Source: Plectosphaerella cucumerina (lineage: Eukaryota; Ascomycota; Sordariomycetes; Glomerellales; Plectosphaerellaceae). Taken from it: DNA of 64,000 nt. Positions 31,708 to 44,254 of the stretch are shown here, in pieces. Position numbers and translations under genes: made by a program. Where the stretch lies: NCBI GenBank assembly GCA_020746995.1, contig JAGPXD010000004.1, positions 3,410,001 through 3,474,000 of the forward strand, read 5' to 3'. The notes below the pieces were generated by a model. That model worked only from the letters and a program-made list of their open reading frames with translations. It made no database searches and was not told the DNA's origin. Each line of letters opens with the position of its first letter. The stretch's first letter is position 1.

Positions 31708-33453
31708 ATGCATCGCTCATCATCTCGTCGTACTATATCCAACCCTTCATTCTTTGTGCCTATAGTCCTCTTGCATATTGGTCAATGGATCCATGCCTTC
31801 ATTCTCCTCTGTCTGCCTTCGTGGATCATCCAGCGTTGCAAATTTGCACCCAGCTCCGGAGACATCACCTACTCCCAGTCAACGACCCATGAGTTTTCCC
31901 GTCATGTTGAGTCTCAGCTGCTCAACCCTCTCACTGACGACGGCTTGCTTCGACTTTCTCGAGACCTGAAATCCCAGCTCAGGCAGCGCCTTCAGGATAA
32001 CCCTGCGTGCATGCTCCCCTCATACAGCAGCACTCTCCCGACCGGCCAGGAAAAGGGGCGTTATCTTGCCCTAGATGTTGGCGGATCAACCCTTCGAGTC
32101 GCCCTTGTCTCTCTCGACGGCAGGAGAGATGCAGAGATCGTCAGCTTCAAGGCGTACAAGATCGATCAGACAGTGAAGAAGCTGGTTGGCCACTGTTTCT
32201 TCGACTGGATGGCAGCGAGAATCGTGGAGACCCTGGAGGAGACTGGCGCTCTGATGCCTGAAGAGGTCGTGTCCATGGCTCTCGCGTGGAGCTTTCCCAT
32301 TGAGTAGGTCGCATCCGTTCCAGGCTTTCTCCGGCTTGAACATCACTGACTCATGTGGCGATGTAGACAAACCTCCCTCAAGAGCGGTCGCATGCACCCC
32401 ATGGGCAAGGGCTTCCGTGCCAGCGACGGTCTTGTCGGCAGCGACCTTGCCGATGTCATCGAAGCAGCTTGCAATCGCGCTGGTCTTCCGGCCCAGCTGC
32501 GAGTCATTCTCAACGACGGAGGAGCAACGCTCATCTCGTCAGCTTACACGCATGAGACGACACGATTCGGCCTCATCCTAGGGACTGGCCTCAATGTGGC
32601 AGCCTATCTTCCAATGTCGATGGTGGGACATTCAAAGCTATTCGACCGAGATGAGGCGTGGCTCGCAAATGCAGTCGATGTCGTTGTCAACACCGAGGCG
32701 GGCATGTTCGGCCACGAAATCCTGCCAGCGACAGTCTGGGACGACGAGTTGCGCCGGGATTTGGGCCTCTATCTGCAGCCACTGGAGTACATGACGAGCG
32801 GGATGTATTTGGGGGAAGTTGGTCGACGGATCATCGTTGAGGGGATCGTCTCGCACGGGCTCTTGGGTGGCATCGTGCCTCCAAGTCTTCTAGAGGTGTA
32901 CTCGCTGAGCACAGCGACTATGGCTGTGGTGGAGAGGTATGTCCAGCCCCTTGTTTCCGATCACGGCATCTCTAATTGTCCCAGTGATCGCAGTCTCGAT
33001 CTTGATATGGCGAGCAAAACATTTGCCACTGCGCACCCCTCTGAACATGAACCCTCATTGGCAGATATGGTTGCTTTGAGACGCATCTTCGCAGCTCTCT
33101 CACGCCGGTCTGCAGCGCTCGTGGCGGCATATGTCCACGCATCATGGGAGCTGCGACGGGACGGTCTTGAGGAGGAACAAAATCCCAGCCTCTCTCTTCA
33201 GCGGGCAGCCACCATTGCAAAGGAACTCACAATGGACATGACCACAGTCGCATTCAGCGGCAGTGTGGTCGAAAACTACCCTGGCTATCGGGAGACATGC
33301 CAGGGCCATCTTGACGACCTCATTCACAGGCCATGGCACCATGAAGGACGAATGCCCAAGATCAGACTCGCGCCAGCAAAGGAGAGCGCACTCATCGGTG
33401 CGGGCGTCGCTCTCGCTTCCCTGGGCACGGGGCCACGGGCACAATGCGGGTGA
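31708..33453 (+). CDS. Hexokinase-like protein with N-terminal membrane anchor
   Basis: Two exons, 31708-32303 and 32367-33453 (63-nt intron); 560 residues. The ATP phosphate-binding loop is LALDVGGSTLRVALV (~120-134). The sugar loop SFPIEQTSLKSGR and MGKGF are present, the catalytic Asp lies in LND (D249), and NTEAGMFG and EYMTSGMYLGE keep the two sugar-binding Glu. Changes from canonical kinases include NDGGAT for NDTVGT, GTGLN for GTGTN/GTGVN and MGKGF for TKGF. Residues ~16-42 are strongly hydrophobic, unlike soluble hexokinases. This points to the atypical, regulatory hexokinase class of filamentous fungi (HxkC/HxkD/XprF-like), of which HxkC has been linked to mitochondria; which member this is remains uncertain. 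Start: first in-frame ATG, directly before the anchor. Activity on hexoses cannot be assumed. Confidence 0.85.
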
Positions 33454-34553
33454 GGCTTTTCCAGAAAGCTTGGTTTAGCAGTAGATAGCGAGAATATACG
33501 GGGCTTTCGCGGAGACTCGGGTGGCGAGGGTTTGCTAGTACGACCGTGGGGTCACACGCTGGGGGAATGTCGAGTCGCGTAGGCGTGTTCATCGAGCGCC
33601 AGGCCTTGCGTGAGGAAGCCAGCGGCCCAACCTTTCGCTAGAGCTGCGGAATGACTCGGAGAATCCGTGGGACGCGAACTTCGGTCGAACGGGAGGGTTG
33701 TTGTCAATCAGAAACAAGATGTCAACTTGGGATGTCGATGCCAATATCAGGGGGAAGGGATGGATGGCTCCATCGTGAAAAAGGAGACAACCCGTATTTT
33801 GTACCAAACGTTCCATCTCCAGAGGGTCGTTAGATCAGCCGGCAGCTTGGCACAAGCCACCCCATCATCATGAGGAATCCCTGGTAATCTGAACCAGACC
33901 AGTTTGTTTTTAGACCTCTGCTGCTAGATCGAAAGTGGCATGGCCATGTGGCGACACCAAAGAACGGGTGCTTGAAGCTCCCAATGTGCCCTATCTTTGA
34001 CCCGCCCCAAGTGGTCCAGTGGTCTCACCGTAAGAGTCCAGCGGCCCCCCCAGGACAACGCTACGCCGGAACAGGGGGCCGCCTCGGGTGTAACGTTGGC
34101 CGCGTCTGGCAACGGCGGAGATGCGGCCAGCCGCTAACAAACACCTCTCTCCTCTCTGTGCGAGTGTCCCCCTCAGACTCGGGTGCAACCCGCCGCCGGC
34201 GGCCGTGCGGCTGTTACCGAAGGAGAGGAAACGTCAACCGCGCTGGCTTTTTGGCAGACCGCGTGGGCTGCCCGTTTGCGACGTTTCTCTTCTTCAGCCC
34301 CAGGCCTAGGGCATGGTGTCTATCTCCAGTTTCTCTCCCCACGCCGTTCCCCAGGCCCTCCACAGCCTCCCCCCCTTTGTGCCGGGCAAGCATTCCACGC
34401 GGCCCCCATTCAAACCCTTTTACAAAACCCGTTGCCCGGCATCCCTCAGCTGGAATCCTCGATCCGACGGCTCGGCTAGAAGTACACTCGACTTGGCTTG
34501 GCTTAAACCCTTCCCTAACCTCCCTCTTGCATCATCACTCTACCCCCAAAGCA
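33454..34553. other. Intergenic region
   Basis: 1.1 kb with no gene; the last ~250 bp are pyrimidine-rich leader of the UNC93-like gene. Confidence 0.6.
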
Positions 34554-36186
34554 ATGTCCGACCCAGAATCACCACCCGTCGAGGCATCGGCCCCCGTCCG
34601 GCCTCAGGGATGGATGTACCGCGACTGGAGTCTCCTGGGTCTCAAGGTTCCCTACTACGCATCCCCCGTCTTCCAGGTCGTCCTGCTCTCCTTTGTGTGC
34701 TTCCTGTGAGTTACATCCCGGCATCTCCGGCGCCCGCCCGGTGTCCCACCCCCGGTCGCCGACTGACTCGCCCAGATGCCCCGGCATGTTCAACGCCCTT
34801 TCGGGCCTCGGCGGCGGTGGTCAGGTCAATGCCGACGCGGCCAACAAGGCCACTATCGCGCTGTACTCGACCTTTGCTGTTGTCGCCTTCTTTGGCGGTA
34901 CGGTCTGTAACCTCCTGGGGCTGCAGACGACTCTCCTCGTGGGGACCCTGGGGTGAGTCTCTTCACCCATGTCGCCTGTCAGTGACTGCACGACGCTAAA
35001 GACCCCAGGTACCCCCTCTACGTCGGTGCCTTCCTCTCCTACAACATCAACCAGAATGAAAACTTCGTCATCGCCGCCGGCGCCATCCTCGGTGTCTGCG
35101 CCGGCCTGCTCTGGACAGCCCAGGGCGCCATCATGATGGCTTACGCCTCTGAGGGCGAAAAGGGTCGCTTCATCGCCATCTTCTGGGCAATCTTCAACGC
35201 TGGCGCCGTCATCGGCGGTCTCGTCCCCCTGATCCAGAATGTTCAGTCCACCCAGGCTTCGGTCGGCAACGCAACATACATCGGCTTTCTCGCACTTACT
35301 GCCCTTGGCAGCCTCTCCGCCCTTGCTCTGTGCCGCACTGAGCGTGTCCGTCGACCTGATGGCACTGGCATCGATCGCGTCGAGCAGCCTTCTGTTGTAG
35401 ATGAGGTTGTCGGCGTGTGGCGTGTGCTGCGCGACGATACCTACGTCGTGTTGCTGTTCCCTCTGTTCTTCAGCTCGAACATCTTCTACACCTACCAGTT
35501 CAATGTAAGCCTCCAGGAACCTCTACTTATTTTCCTTACTGACCGCCCAGGATGTCAACCTTGCTCGCTTCAACATTCGCACTCGCTCGCTGAACAACCT
35601 CATGTACTGGATGGCCCAGATCATCGCTGCTTACGCCTTCGGCCTTCTCCTCGACTGGACCCGCTTCGGTCGCCGCGCCCGTGCCTTTGCCGGCCTCGCC
35701 GGCCTCTTCGCCGTCACAATGATAATTTGGGGTTGTGGCTACGCTTTCCAGCGCACGTACACTCGCGCCTCAGTCGCCAGCGGCGAGACCCCTCTCATTG
35801 ACTGGACCGATTCCGCCTTTCCCGCGCCTTTCGTCCTCTACTGGTTCTACGGATTCTTCGATGCCGTCTGGCAGGCCTACGTCTACTGGCTCATGGGCGC
35901 CCTCAGCAACTCGAGCAGTCGACTCGCCTACTTCGCCGGCATGTACAAGGGCCTGCAATCGGCCGGCGCGGCCATCATGTACAGCCTTGATAACTGGCAG
36001 AAGCCATACATGACGCTTTTTGCCATCAATTGGGCCCTGCTGCCGGCGAGTTTGGTTATCGCGCTGCCGGTGGTGTACTACAAGGTGAAGGAGCATGGTG
36101 AGGCCGCTGCTGCAGGACAGGTCCATGCGTCGGATGAGAAGCTGGATGGGCCGGAAAAGGTGCAGCACGAGCATGACTCCAACTAG
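34554..36186 (+). CDS. UNC93-like major facilitator family membrane protein
   Basis: Four exons: 34554-34705, 34776-34952, 35009-35504, 35551-36186; 486 residues. About eleven hydrophobic segments are visible from residue ~38 onward. The N-terminal MFS half has the UNC93-type motif around CPGMFNALSGLGGGG (~50-64), followed by ATIALYSTFAVVAFFGG, GLLWTAQGAIMMAYA and FWAIFNAGAVIGG. The C-terminal half has LLLDWTRFGRRARA, FVLYWFYGFFDAVWQAYVYW and the tail YYKVKEHGE. Fungal UNC93-like (DUF895) proteins are widespread and mostly uncharacterised; transport or channel-regulatory roles are proposed for animal homologues. The hydrophilic C-terminus (~30 residues, Glu/His-rich) should be cytosolic. No clear functional link to neighbours. 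Confidence 0.9.
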
Positions 36187-37280
36187 GCGCGGGGGAGAAT
36201 GATGTATGATACTAGGGACGCAGTAGGGCAATGTTCTAGAAAGATATGCGCCAGATTCAGCTTCCAGGGCTTGCCTCAGCTAGGCCTTTTCCACTGGTGA
36301 TCACCCGTTCAGCAGCCCGGGCGGGAGAAGCCGTCTCGACTGCCGAATTTCGGCGGACGAGTGAGACATGTCCAGTTGCTTCTTTGTCCGGATTCCCTGC
36401 ACTGCATTCTTCCCTCAACCACAGACGGCAAAACGCCCACCCTCATCACCACTTGCCAGTGCAACCCCCTCGAAAGAAGCGGTCTACATCCCAAGAAGAC
36501 TGCCACGTCCCAACCCGGAGTCTCCCGCGGCGATCATCTTATCCCCCCGACCATGTCCGTGGACCCGTGGCGCAGCGGCCGCCCAAAAAGCGAGTTAACC
36601 GAACGTCCAAGCATCAGCGCTAGAACACCTCTCGAGCCCGACTCGACCGGACGGGAGCTCTGCCGGATGACCGCCCGTCGGCACTTTGACGAAATGCCTC
36701 TCCCTCTAAGCCGGTATGGAACTGGCCCGGCGAACCGAACAAGCCCGAGCCAAACGAGTCGACGAAGCCAAACCGTCCCAACTATCCAACTTCCCAAGGT
36801 TCCCCCTCCCTGCTGAAAAGCAAACCTGCGGCATGACTCGTCACAGAGCCTAGTCCATGCACCAACTTTCCCCCCGGTCCCCCGCGGGCGGTGATTCAAG
36901 GACACCCGATGCTGAAGAACCCCAGTGGTGAGGGGGGAAAGGGCAAGGGGCAACGCGTTTGGGCCCCCCCGGATTATACTTTCTGCTAAAGGGAGGGTTG
37001 GACGGATCGACGGGACGGGCTTGCCTCATAAGATCGCTCCCGCCCCCCTTCCAGAAGAATTCCTTGGCGTCTCTTCTTCTGCCGAAGCGCCCTCTTCTTA
37101 CCTGCTCGTTATCCGGACTTGGCTTTTTGCTTCCCTCCTCGTCTTGCTTTCTCCGGGGCCTTCGATGGATCAGCACGCCGCCGGCAGCGAGGCAGTCGCG
37201 GACGCCATCACAGCAGCAGCAACATCATCACCATCACGCCGGGAGCATATTGGCGAGGGACGAAATATGCCCGCCGGACC
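36187..37280. other. Intergenic region
   Basis: 1.1 kb. Several open frames of 100-150 codons exist because the DNA is GC-rich, but none shows domain-like sequence or splice context. Confidence 0.6.
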
Positions 37281-38892
37281 ATGACGAGCACCCCCTCCCC
37301 CTCGACGACGGACCCTCCCGAGCAGAGCGGCGCCTTCCCGCCGCCGCCCGGCTATGTGGTCGACCTCGAGAACCCGGCCGACTACCTGCACACGGTCAAC
37401 ATTGTCGGCCTGAGCATATGCCTGGCCTTTATCGTCGTCAGCTTCGCCCTCCGCTGCTATGCGAAGATTCGCATCAGGAAGCCGTCGCTGGCGGAGGACT
37501 GTGAGTTTGGACGTGTTTTTGGGTTTATGAGTGTGTACTGACTCGTTGTAGATATGTGCATCATCGCTTTTGTGGGTGGAACACGGATATCTTGATCATG
37601 GCAGGACCGGACTGATGATTTGCAGTTTCTCAGCGTCTTCTACATCTTCTTATGCTTCATGAGTAAGTCATCCTTCTCTTGTCCTTGATGGATACGCGAA
37701 CTGACACCACCAGTGGGCCGACATGGTGAGGGCTATCACGCGTGGGAGGTCACCATTGAGAACTACAAGCTCATCTTGATGGTACGCATCCCAATCCCTG
37801 GTTTCATTGCTCTTTCCACTAACATCCCCAGTGGCTCTACGCAAGCTCCATCGTCTGGATCCCCGCCGCCTTCGCCGTCAAAGCCACCATCCTCCTCGTC
37901 ATGGCCCGCGTCTTCGCCGTCTACGAGCGCGTCGCCCTATGCATCCGCCTCTTCGTATTCTTCATCTTCTTCGCCTACCTGCCCGTCCAGATCGTCAAGA
38001 TATTCATCTGCACCCCCATCCAGCACTACTGGGACCCCGTCCCTCACGGCCGTTGCCTCGACCAGCCCAAGGTCTTCCTCACCGACACCGCCCTCGCCAT
38101 CATCACCGACTTTGTTATCCTCGTCATCCCCATTCCCCTCATATGGCGCCTGCGCATGTCCCTCTGCCGCAAGCTCAAGATCATCGCCATGTTGGGCGCC
38201 GGTGGTGCCGCCGTCGCGGTCGCTTGCTTCCGCGAGTACAAGATCTACGTCTTTCAGTTCACAAACGACGTCACGGGCGACTTTGTCGTCATGAACCTGT
38301 GCGGGTAGGTTGTCCTCTTGAAAGCCTTCTCGCTCGTCAGGCTGACCCTTTTAGTACTATCGAACTCACCATCGGCTTTGTATGCGCCTGTCTTCCCGCC
38401 ATCAACCTCCTCTCTGAGAGCCGCATGCATACGAGACAGTCTTCCAACCAGCCGAGAACCCGTATGTGGCACCCCAGGAAGGACAAATACATAGACCAGA
38501 CCACCACCACGTCCTACACGGTGACTGCTCTCTCGTCCTCCGCTTACGGGTACGAAGGCTCGACAGGGCTCGCCGCAGATGGGCCTTCTTCCAAGGACGG
38601 CGCTGCTGTTCTGCACCCCTCGGCCATCGACCTCAGGGGCACGAATTCACTCGATCTCTATCGTGTCAGCTCCATGGACGGCCGTGCTGAGGGTTGGCTC
38701 GTCCCGGGAAGCGTGGATGCGGCGGAGATGACGGACCTTGGAGGCGCACCGACGGAGGTGTGGACGCCGTCGCCACCGCAGGCTGCTCTTCTCATGGAGA
38801 GGTTGCGGATGGATCCGAGGGACATATTGGTTCCCGACAGGATATGGGATGGTACCTGTCGGGAGATTAAGGGGGATAAAGAGGAGGTGTAG
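37281..38892 (+). CDS. Rhodopsin-like (PTH11-related) seven-helix integral membrane protein
   Basis: Six exons: 37281-37500, 37552-37571 (20 nt), 37626-37662 (37 nt), 37714-37781, 37832-38304, 38355-38892; 451 residues. The seven-helix 'fungal rhodopsin domain' is recognised by HTVNIVGLSICLAFIVVSFALR, YASSIVWIPAAFAVKATILL, the Cys/Trp loop CTPIQHYWDPVPHGRCLDQ and FLTDTALAIITDFVILVIPI, then the RRCKLKI-like MSLCRKLKIIAML. After helix 7 comes a ~160-residue Ser/Thr-rich cytosolic tail. Members of this family sit in the plasma membrane; some are PTH11-like receptors, others accompany secondary-metabolite clusters, and most have no known ligand. The very short exons 2 and 3 fit the frame and standard splice signals. 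Start is the ATG at 37281; an upstream in-frame ATG would add a basic, non-conserved stretch. Confidence 0.85.
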
Positions 38893-40225
38893 ATAATTCG
38901 ATTAGTGAACATATCACCCGCGTGACACGACATGAACTGATCGGTTGGAGTGACTTGAATTTAGGTATGTTGCTTTGATCTTTAGCCGAATGATGCTGGT
39001 GTTTGTGAGATGATGAGTCAGCAAGCCCACGTAATCCCTGCTGCACCTGCCAGTGGAGACTGCCAGTGAGCCACTATGGACACCAACATCACCATCATCC
39101 ATCCTTCACAAACTTCAAGCTGTTCGAAGCTCATCATCCCCGCCGCCAGGAGTACATGTTTCTATCATTCCAAATCAATCAATCATCATGACATCTCGGA
39201 ACTGCACCGTCGGGTCAAGACGCTCTTACTACGTTCCCCCTCCCAACTGCGACCTCTTCAAGTGATTGTACTGCTTCCAATCCCTCTCAATTGCTCACAC
39301 CAACACTTTCCTCATTCAGAGGAGGCAACCCCTGCACGGGAATATGCTCTTGGCGATGCAAACGGCGTGCCGAGAGAGCCGAGCTGGACGAACACTGAAG
39401 CGACCACGCCGCACGTGGCCCTGAACTTCACGATCCCGGCGACCGAGTCCGCCTGGCATCAACGACATTGCAGCACCAAAGATCCAAAAGACACAAGACC
39501 TTCCATTCACGTTCTGTCGCGAAGGGGGTAACTCTGTCTTTCCCCATCTGCAAGAACCAAAGTTCCCAACGCACCGGCGCTTGCAGGGTCTTCGGACGGG
39601 AACCGATGCAGGCACTATCCTCCCGCGCAGGGGTTCACGGCCGGGCCAGGGGCCGGCGGCATGCTCCAGGGGCCACGAACGACCTCTGTTGCCAGTCAGT
39701 CGCCCACGTGCGTTCCCGCGACGCCTCTCGACCGCCGGCTATGCCTACGGCCGTTAAGAGCCTTGCGGATGCAGTCGATACAAAGTTCCTCCGCACGCTG
39801 GCTGGACCCTTTGATTCTGTGGGCAACATGCGACCCGGGGCTTGGCGATGGGATGTGCTCAACGGCTCTTCATCTCTGTGCTAACATTCGGTCCATCACA
39901 GGTACATCGCCGAGGGCTCAGTCAGCGCTGGCGAGACATCAATCTTGCCCCTCCCGAGACGCCTCGAGATGTATCTTTGTTGCCAAGCCGTTGACGGGTA
40001 GCAGGATGCAACGGCAATACAGCCCCATCGGGTTCTTCGCTCTGGATAGCGGGGCAATACGCTGAAGAGCGTCTTCTCCTCGGGTGTCATGATTGAACGA
40101 CATAAAGTAGTCGGAGACCGTCGACGACTTCAGCATAAATATCCAACTCCACGACCCCCTCTCGTCTTACCTTTTCTCGGCACGCTTCATCGCTCTCTTT
40201 CTCGGCCTACCGCGTGGCCTTCAAG
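38893..40225. other. Intergenic region, GH71 promoter
   Basis: 1.3 kb without a supportable gene. The TATA-like element for the glucanase is listed separately. Confidence 0.6.
40135..40142 (+). promoter_or_regulatory. TATA-like element of GH71 gene
   Basis: ATAAATAT, 84 bp upstream of the ATG at 40226, followed by a pyrimidine-rich leader. Confidence 0.45.
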
Positions 40226-43200
40226 ATGAAGCTCCTCTCCTTCCTCCTCACGCTCCTCCTGGCCGCCCAGGCCTCGGCCAAGGCAGTCTTTGCCCACTTC
40301 ATGATCGGAAACACCGAGCACTACACCTCGGGAGACTTTCTCAACGACATACGCCTGGCCCAGGAGGCGCACATCGATGGTTTCGTCCTCAACATCGCCA
40401 ACGCCGACCCCACCAATGATCGATCCATCCCCATGGCCTTCGAGGCCGCTGCCAGCCTTGGCTTCAAGCTTCTCTTCTCATTCGACTACGCTGGCCATGG
40501 TGACTGGCCCAAGGACGCCGTCATCGGCCTCCTGAAGCAGTACGGCCAGCACTCGGCTCACTTTCGCCGTGGCTCTCAGCCCCTTGTGTCCACCTTCGAG
40601 GGCTTCAAGAGCTCCGGCGACTGGGCCGATATCAGGGCTCAGACAAACTGCTACTTTATGCCTAGCTGGTCGTCCGTTGGCGCGAAGCGTGCTGTCCGCA
40701 CCAACGCTGTCGACGGCCTCTTCAGCTGGGGTGCCTGGCCCGCCGGTCCCAAGAGCACCGACATGGAGATCGACGCTTCCTACCTCATCTTCCTTGATGG
40801 CGCCTCCTACATGATGCCCGTATCGCCCTGGTTCTACACCAATCTTCCCGGGTACAACAAGAACTGGCTGTGGCGTGGCGACTCCCTCTGGCACGAGCGA
40901 TGGAACCTCGTCTTTTCTCTTGTCTCCCAGAATCAGTGGGTTGACCAGCCCGAGTACCTTCAAATCATCTCCTGGAACGATTATGGCGAGTCACACTACA
41001 TCGGCCCTCTTAACGACAAGGCCTACGTCGCTTTCGACATCGGGCAAGCCCCCTACAATTATGTCAAGGGCTACCCCCACGATGCTTGGCGCATGCTGCT
41101 GCCGTTTGCCATCGACACGTACAAGACGGGCCACGCCACCATCACCAAGGAAGTCCTCGTCTCGTGGTACCGCCTCACGCCCGCCGCCGCCTGCGGCACC
41201 GGCGGCACCACCGGCAATACGGCCGCTCAGGTCCAGCAGGAGCTGCCCCCCGGCGACCTCGCTCAGGACAAGATCTTCATCTCGGCCGTCCTCGGTAGCC
41301 CTGCTATTCTCCGCGTCAGTGTCGGAGGACTGACTGAGATTGTCAAGTGGGACGACGTTCCCTACGGAAACATCGGAATGTACCACGGTTCCTACGCCTA
41401 CAAGGGCCGTACCGGCGGCGTGACTGTCGAGCTCGTCGACCCCGCCAGCGGCGCCGTCATCGCCACCCTCAACGGCGCCAGCCTGCGCACCACCTGCGAG
41501 CAGGGCATCACCAACTGGAACCCTTGGGTCGGCGGCGTGCAGACCAGCCGCGGCGTCAACAAGAAGCCCCTTCTCTCGCTTGCGGACCAGACCTGCATGG
41601 AGGGCAACGGTCGCGCCGGCTTCGAGGAGCTGTGCAAGTTCGCTTGCGTCCAGGGCTACTGCCCGCCCGGTCCTTGCACCTGCACCAAGATCGGCAAGCC
41701 TCTGCTCGAGCTGCCGGCCCTCGACCGCGAGGGCTACCCGCTGCCCGGCGCCGACTGCACCTACAAGGGGCTTTGCTCATTTGCCTGCAACTATGGTCCC
41801 TGTCCTGCCGCCTACTGCACCCTTGACCCCGCGGCCAAGGACAAGTGTGTTATCCCACCCGAAGAGCCCGACCCAGAGGACACCATTGCCAGCGCCTGCA
41901 CTTCCGGCACAGGTACGGGTGGTCTCACTGGTCTCTGCGACTTTGCCTGCGGTCGAGGCTATTGCCCGGAGCCCCAGTGCACCTGCACAGGCTGGGGTCC
42001 GGCCATCACGCCGCCCAAGGAGACGGGCCTCTCGGGTTACCCTGGTCAGGGCGTTGGCGCCGAGTACGCTCCTCTCTGCGCCTTCGTCTGCCCCCGTGGC
42101 TACTGCCCAGAGGGTGTGTGCAGCAACCGCCCGCCGACTAGCAGCAACGGCAATGGTGGCTGGATCATTGACATGACAGACATGAGCCCGGGCAGCGACG
42201 CATACAAGGCCATCCCTTGCACGCACGAGGGCGTCAACGACGCAACGAAAGATGCCAAGTGGCGCTGGAACCAAGTCAAGGCCACCGACTTATGGGACCA
42301 GCTGCGTTGGACTTGGACATATTTGTGGTTGGCTGGTGCACAGGGCAACGTGGCGTTCCCAGTCTGGGTATGTGTGCCGCAGCTCAACTATGGTTTTCTG
42401 ACGAAGGTGCTGACTTGGTGCTGTCCAGATTTCCAACCAGATCAAAGGACCGGAAAGTATGCACTGTCAGGTTCTAAACAGCGCCAATGGGTGCCGTACC
42501 TTCAGGCAGTGCCACGACATGACGTTCCCAGCGCGTTACTTCCTTGCCAACTCCTTCGTGTCCCTGAGCAACGTGAGTCTCCGCACTGACACGCCAAGAC
42601 GACTCAACTGACGGACATCATGTAGATGATCTGGAACTTTTACGACTCGATCAGAACTGTCAAGGAGGACATCGGCGCCGAAGCCAACAAGCTTGCCGAG
42701 ATCTTCGCGCCAGTCGCACGTAACGACGCCCTGCCTCTCGCCGTTATCATTGACATTGTGACGCTCGGATACGGGGCGTTCGCGGCGCCTTTCTGGAACT
42801 CCGTGCTCAAGAAGCAGTCCTACTTTGCAGCCAACCCCAACACGCTCGGTGTTCTCAAGGACGAAACCAACAGCATGGTCGCCGGCAGTCTTACTCTGGT
42901 CAAGGATGTGACCGCAGCGTGAGTTCCTCTCGAGGGCATTGGCGGGAGAATGCCTACTAACTGTGACGTCTTCTGACAGCGATGCGCGCATCACGACGAA
43001 CAACGTCCTGTCGGACCGCATCAACGGTAAGAATGCACCTCTCGCTTTGCTACAGCTTTTTTTCGATCCTTTTGATCCCCCGTGCTGACGAGTCTTCTCC
43101 CTAGCCATCATGGAGATTTGGTACGAGAGCACCGACGCATTCAATAGCTATATCTTCAGTGGCGGAATGATCAGCAACCGGGCGCTGAACAAGCTAATCG

Positions 43201-43796
43201 TCGACGGCAAACTCATCGACGCCACCGCCGAACCGTTGTCGACCGAACAGATCAAGAAGCTCGCGAGGCGCGCCCTGTACGCAATGCTCATACCCACGGC
43301 GTGGAAGATTTCTGGCCGCGACCTGGGTCCCTTCATCCTTGACGGCAGGATCGCCTGTGACCAGTACCTGACATCGAGCATCATCTCGCGCTCCGTCCAG
43401 GACAAGACGCGCGTCTGCGTCGACGGCAACGCGTTCTTCCTTGTGGGCGCCTCAGAGCCCGACAGGAACTGCCAGAGCGACGGGGAGGGTGGTGGCAGCT
43501 GCGGCGGCTTCCTCGAGCTCCCGGGCTCCGACCAGCTCAACGGCCAGCTCTGGGGCCAGATTACGGTTGACGACATTGTCCACGGCTCCGTGGCGACGTT
43601 TAACAAAAATGGAAAGAAGAACGGCGCGCCCACCATCGACCCCGTTAACAACGAGTTCCTCAGCAACATCCAGGACGTCAACGTGCGCGCCCCGGGACTC
43701 ATCTCGCTGCCAGTGTGTAACAACATCCAGGCTGAGAGGAACTGGTGGAACAACTTCAAGGGCGGCAAGAAGCCTACCAACTACCCCTGCGATTGA
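40226..43796 (+). CDS. Secreted GH71 alpha-1,3-glucanase with Cys-rich repeats and C-terminal extension
   Basis: Five exons: 40226-42367, 42429-42572, 42626-42918, 42980-43026, 43105-43796; 1105 residues. Residues 1-18 are a signal peptide (KLLSFLLTLLLAAQASA). Residues ~20-450 are the GH71 catalytic unit: AVFAHFMIGN at its start, DGFVLNIA, LLFSFDYAG, VSTFEG, PVSPWFY and the conserved WNDYGESHYIGP at ~250-261. GH71 enzymes cut alpha-1,3-glucan of fungal walls. Four Cys-rich modules of the LCxFACxxGYCP type follow (~455-635), as in fungal GH71 and GH18 enzymes. The last ~460 residues, from CTHEGVNDATKDAKWRWNQV, have a 'CTHxGV...RW' segment as seen near the C-terminus of killer-toxin-like chitinases, and then unfamiliar sequence. 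Likely roles are wall remodelling at conidiation or attack on other fungi. Ordinary GH71 enzymes are about half this length. Confidence 0.9.
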
Positions 43797-44254
43797 TCTC
43801 CATAGCTATCACTCATATACGAGTAGCTAGGCTGTATCAGCCGACTTGATCTCAAATTCTCTTTAGACCAGTCAAGCTATTTAGCAGCTGGAAGCCAAAT
43901 ACAAGATCATTGCCTCAGCCCAGGGTTATGATGTGATGAAATCCGAGGGGTGACAATGATGAACTGGATGATGATGATTGAATTCTTCTCCTCTTTGACA
44001 GTCTACCATCGATGTCCCGTCTCATCTACAGCATTGTCTGAACCATACAACCCAGTAGCAACATCAGCTTTCCAAGCCACAGCCGTTCATCACAACATAA
44101 CATCAGATGTGTCACCACTCAAAGCCAAACCCGAGACCGTCGCGGTAGAAGTTAAGTCCAATTACGATTACGTCGATATAAGTAGTCTAATGCCATTACC
44201 ACAACCGCCTCATCATCCCCTAGTCTTCACCCCCGTCCCCATCTCGTCCCTCAT
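43797..44254. other. Intergenic region
   Basis: 458 bp between convergent GH71 and PhiA-like genes; only 3' untranslated sequence expected. Confidence 0.6.

Noticed and set aside
36361..36816. 151-codon frame between UNC93-like and rhodopsin-like genes
   Set aside because: Pro/Ser/Arg-rich random-frame composition with no homology I recognise.
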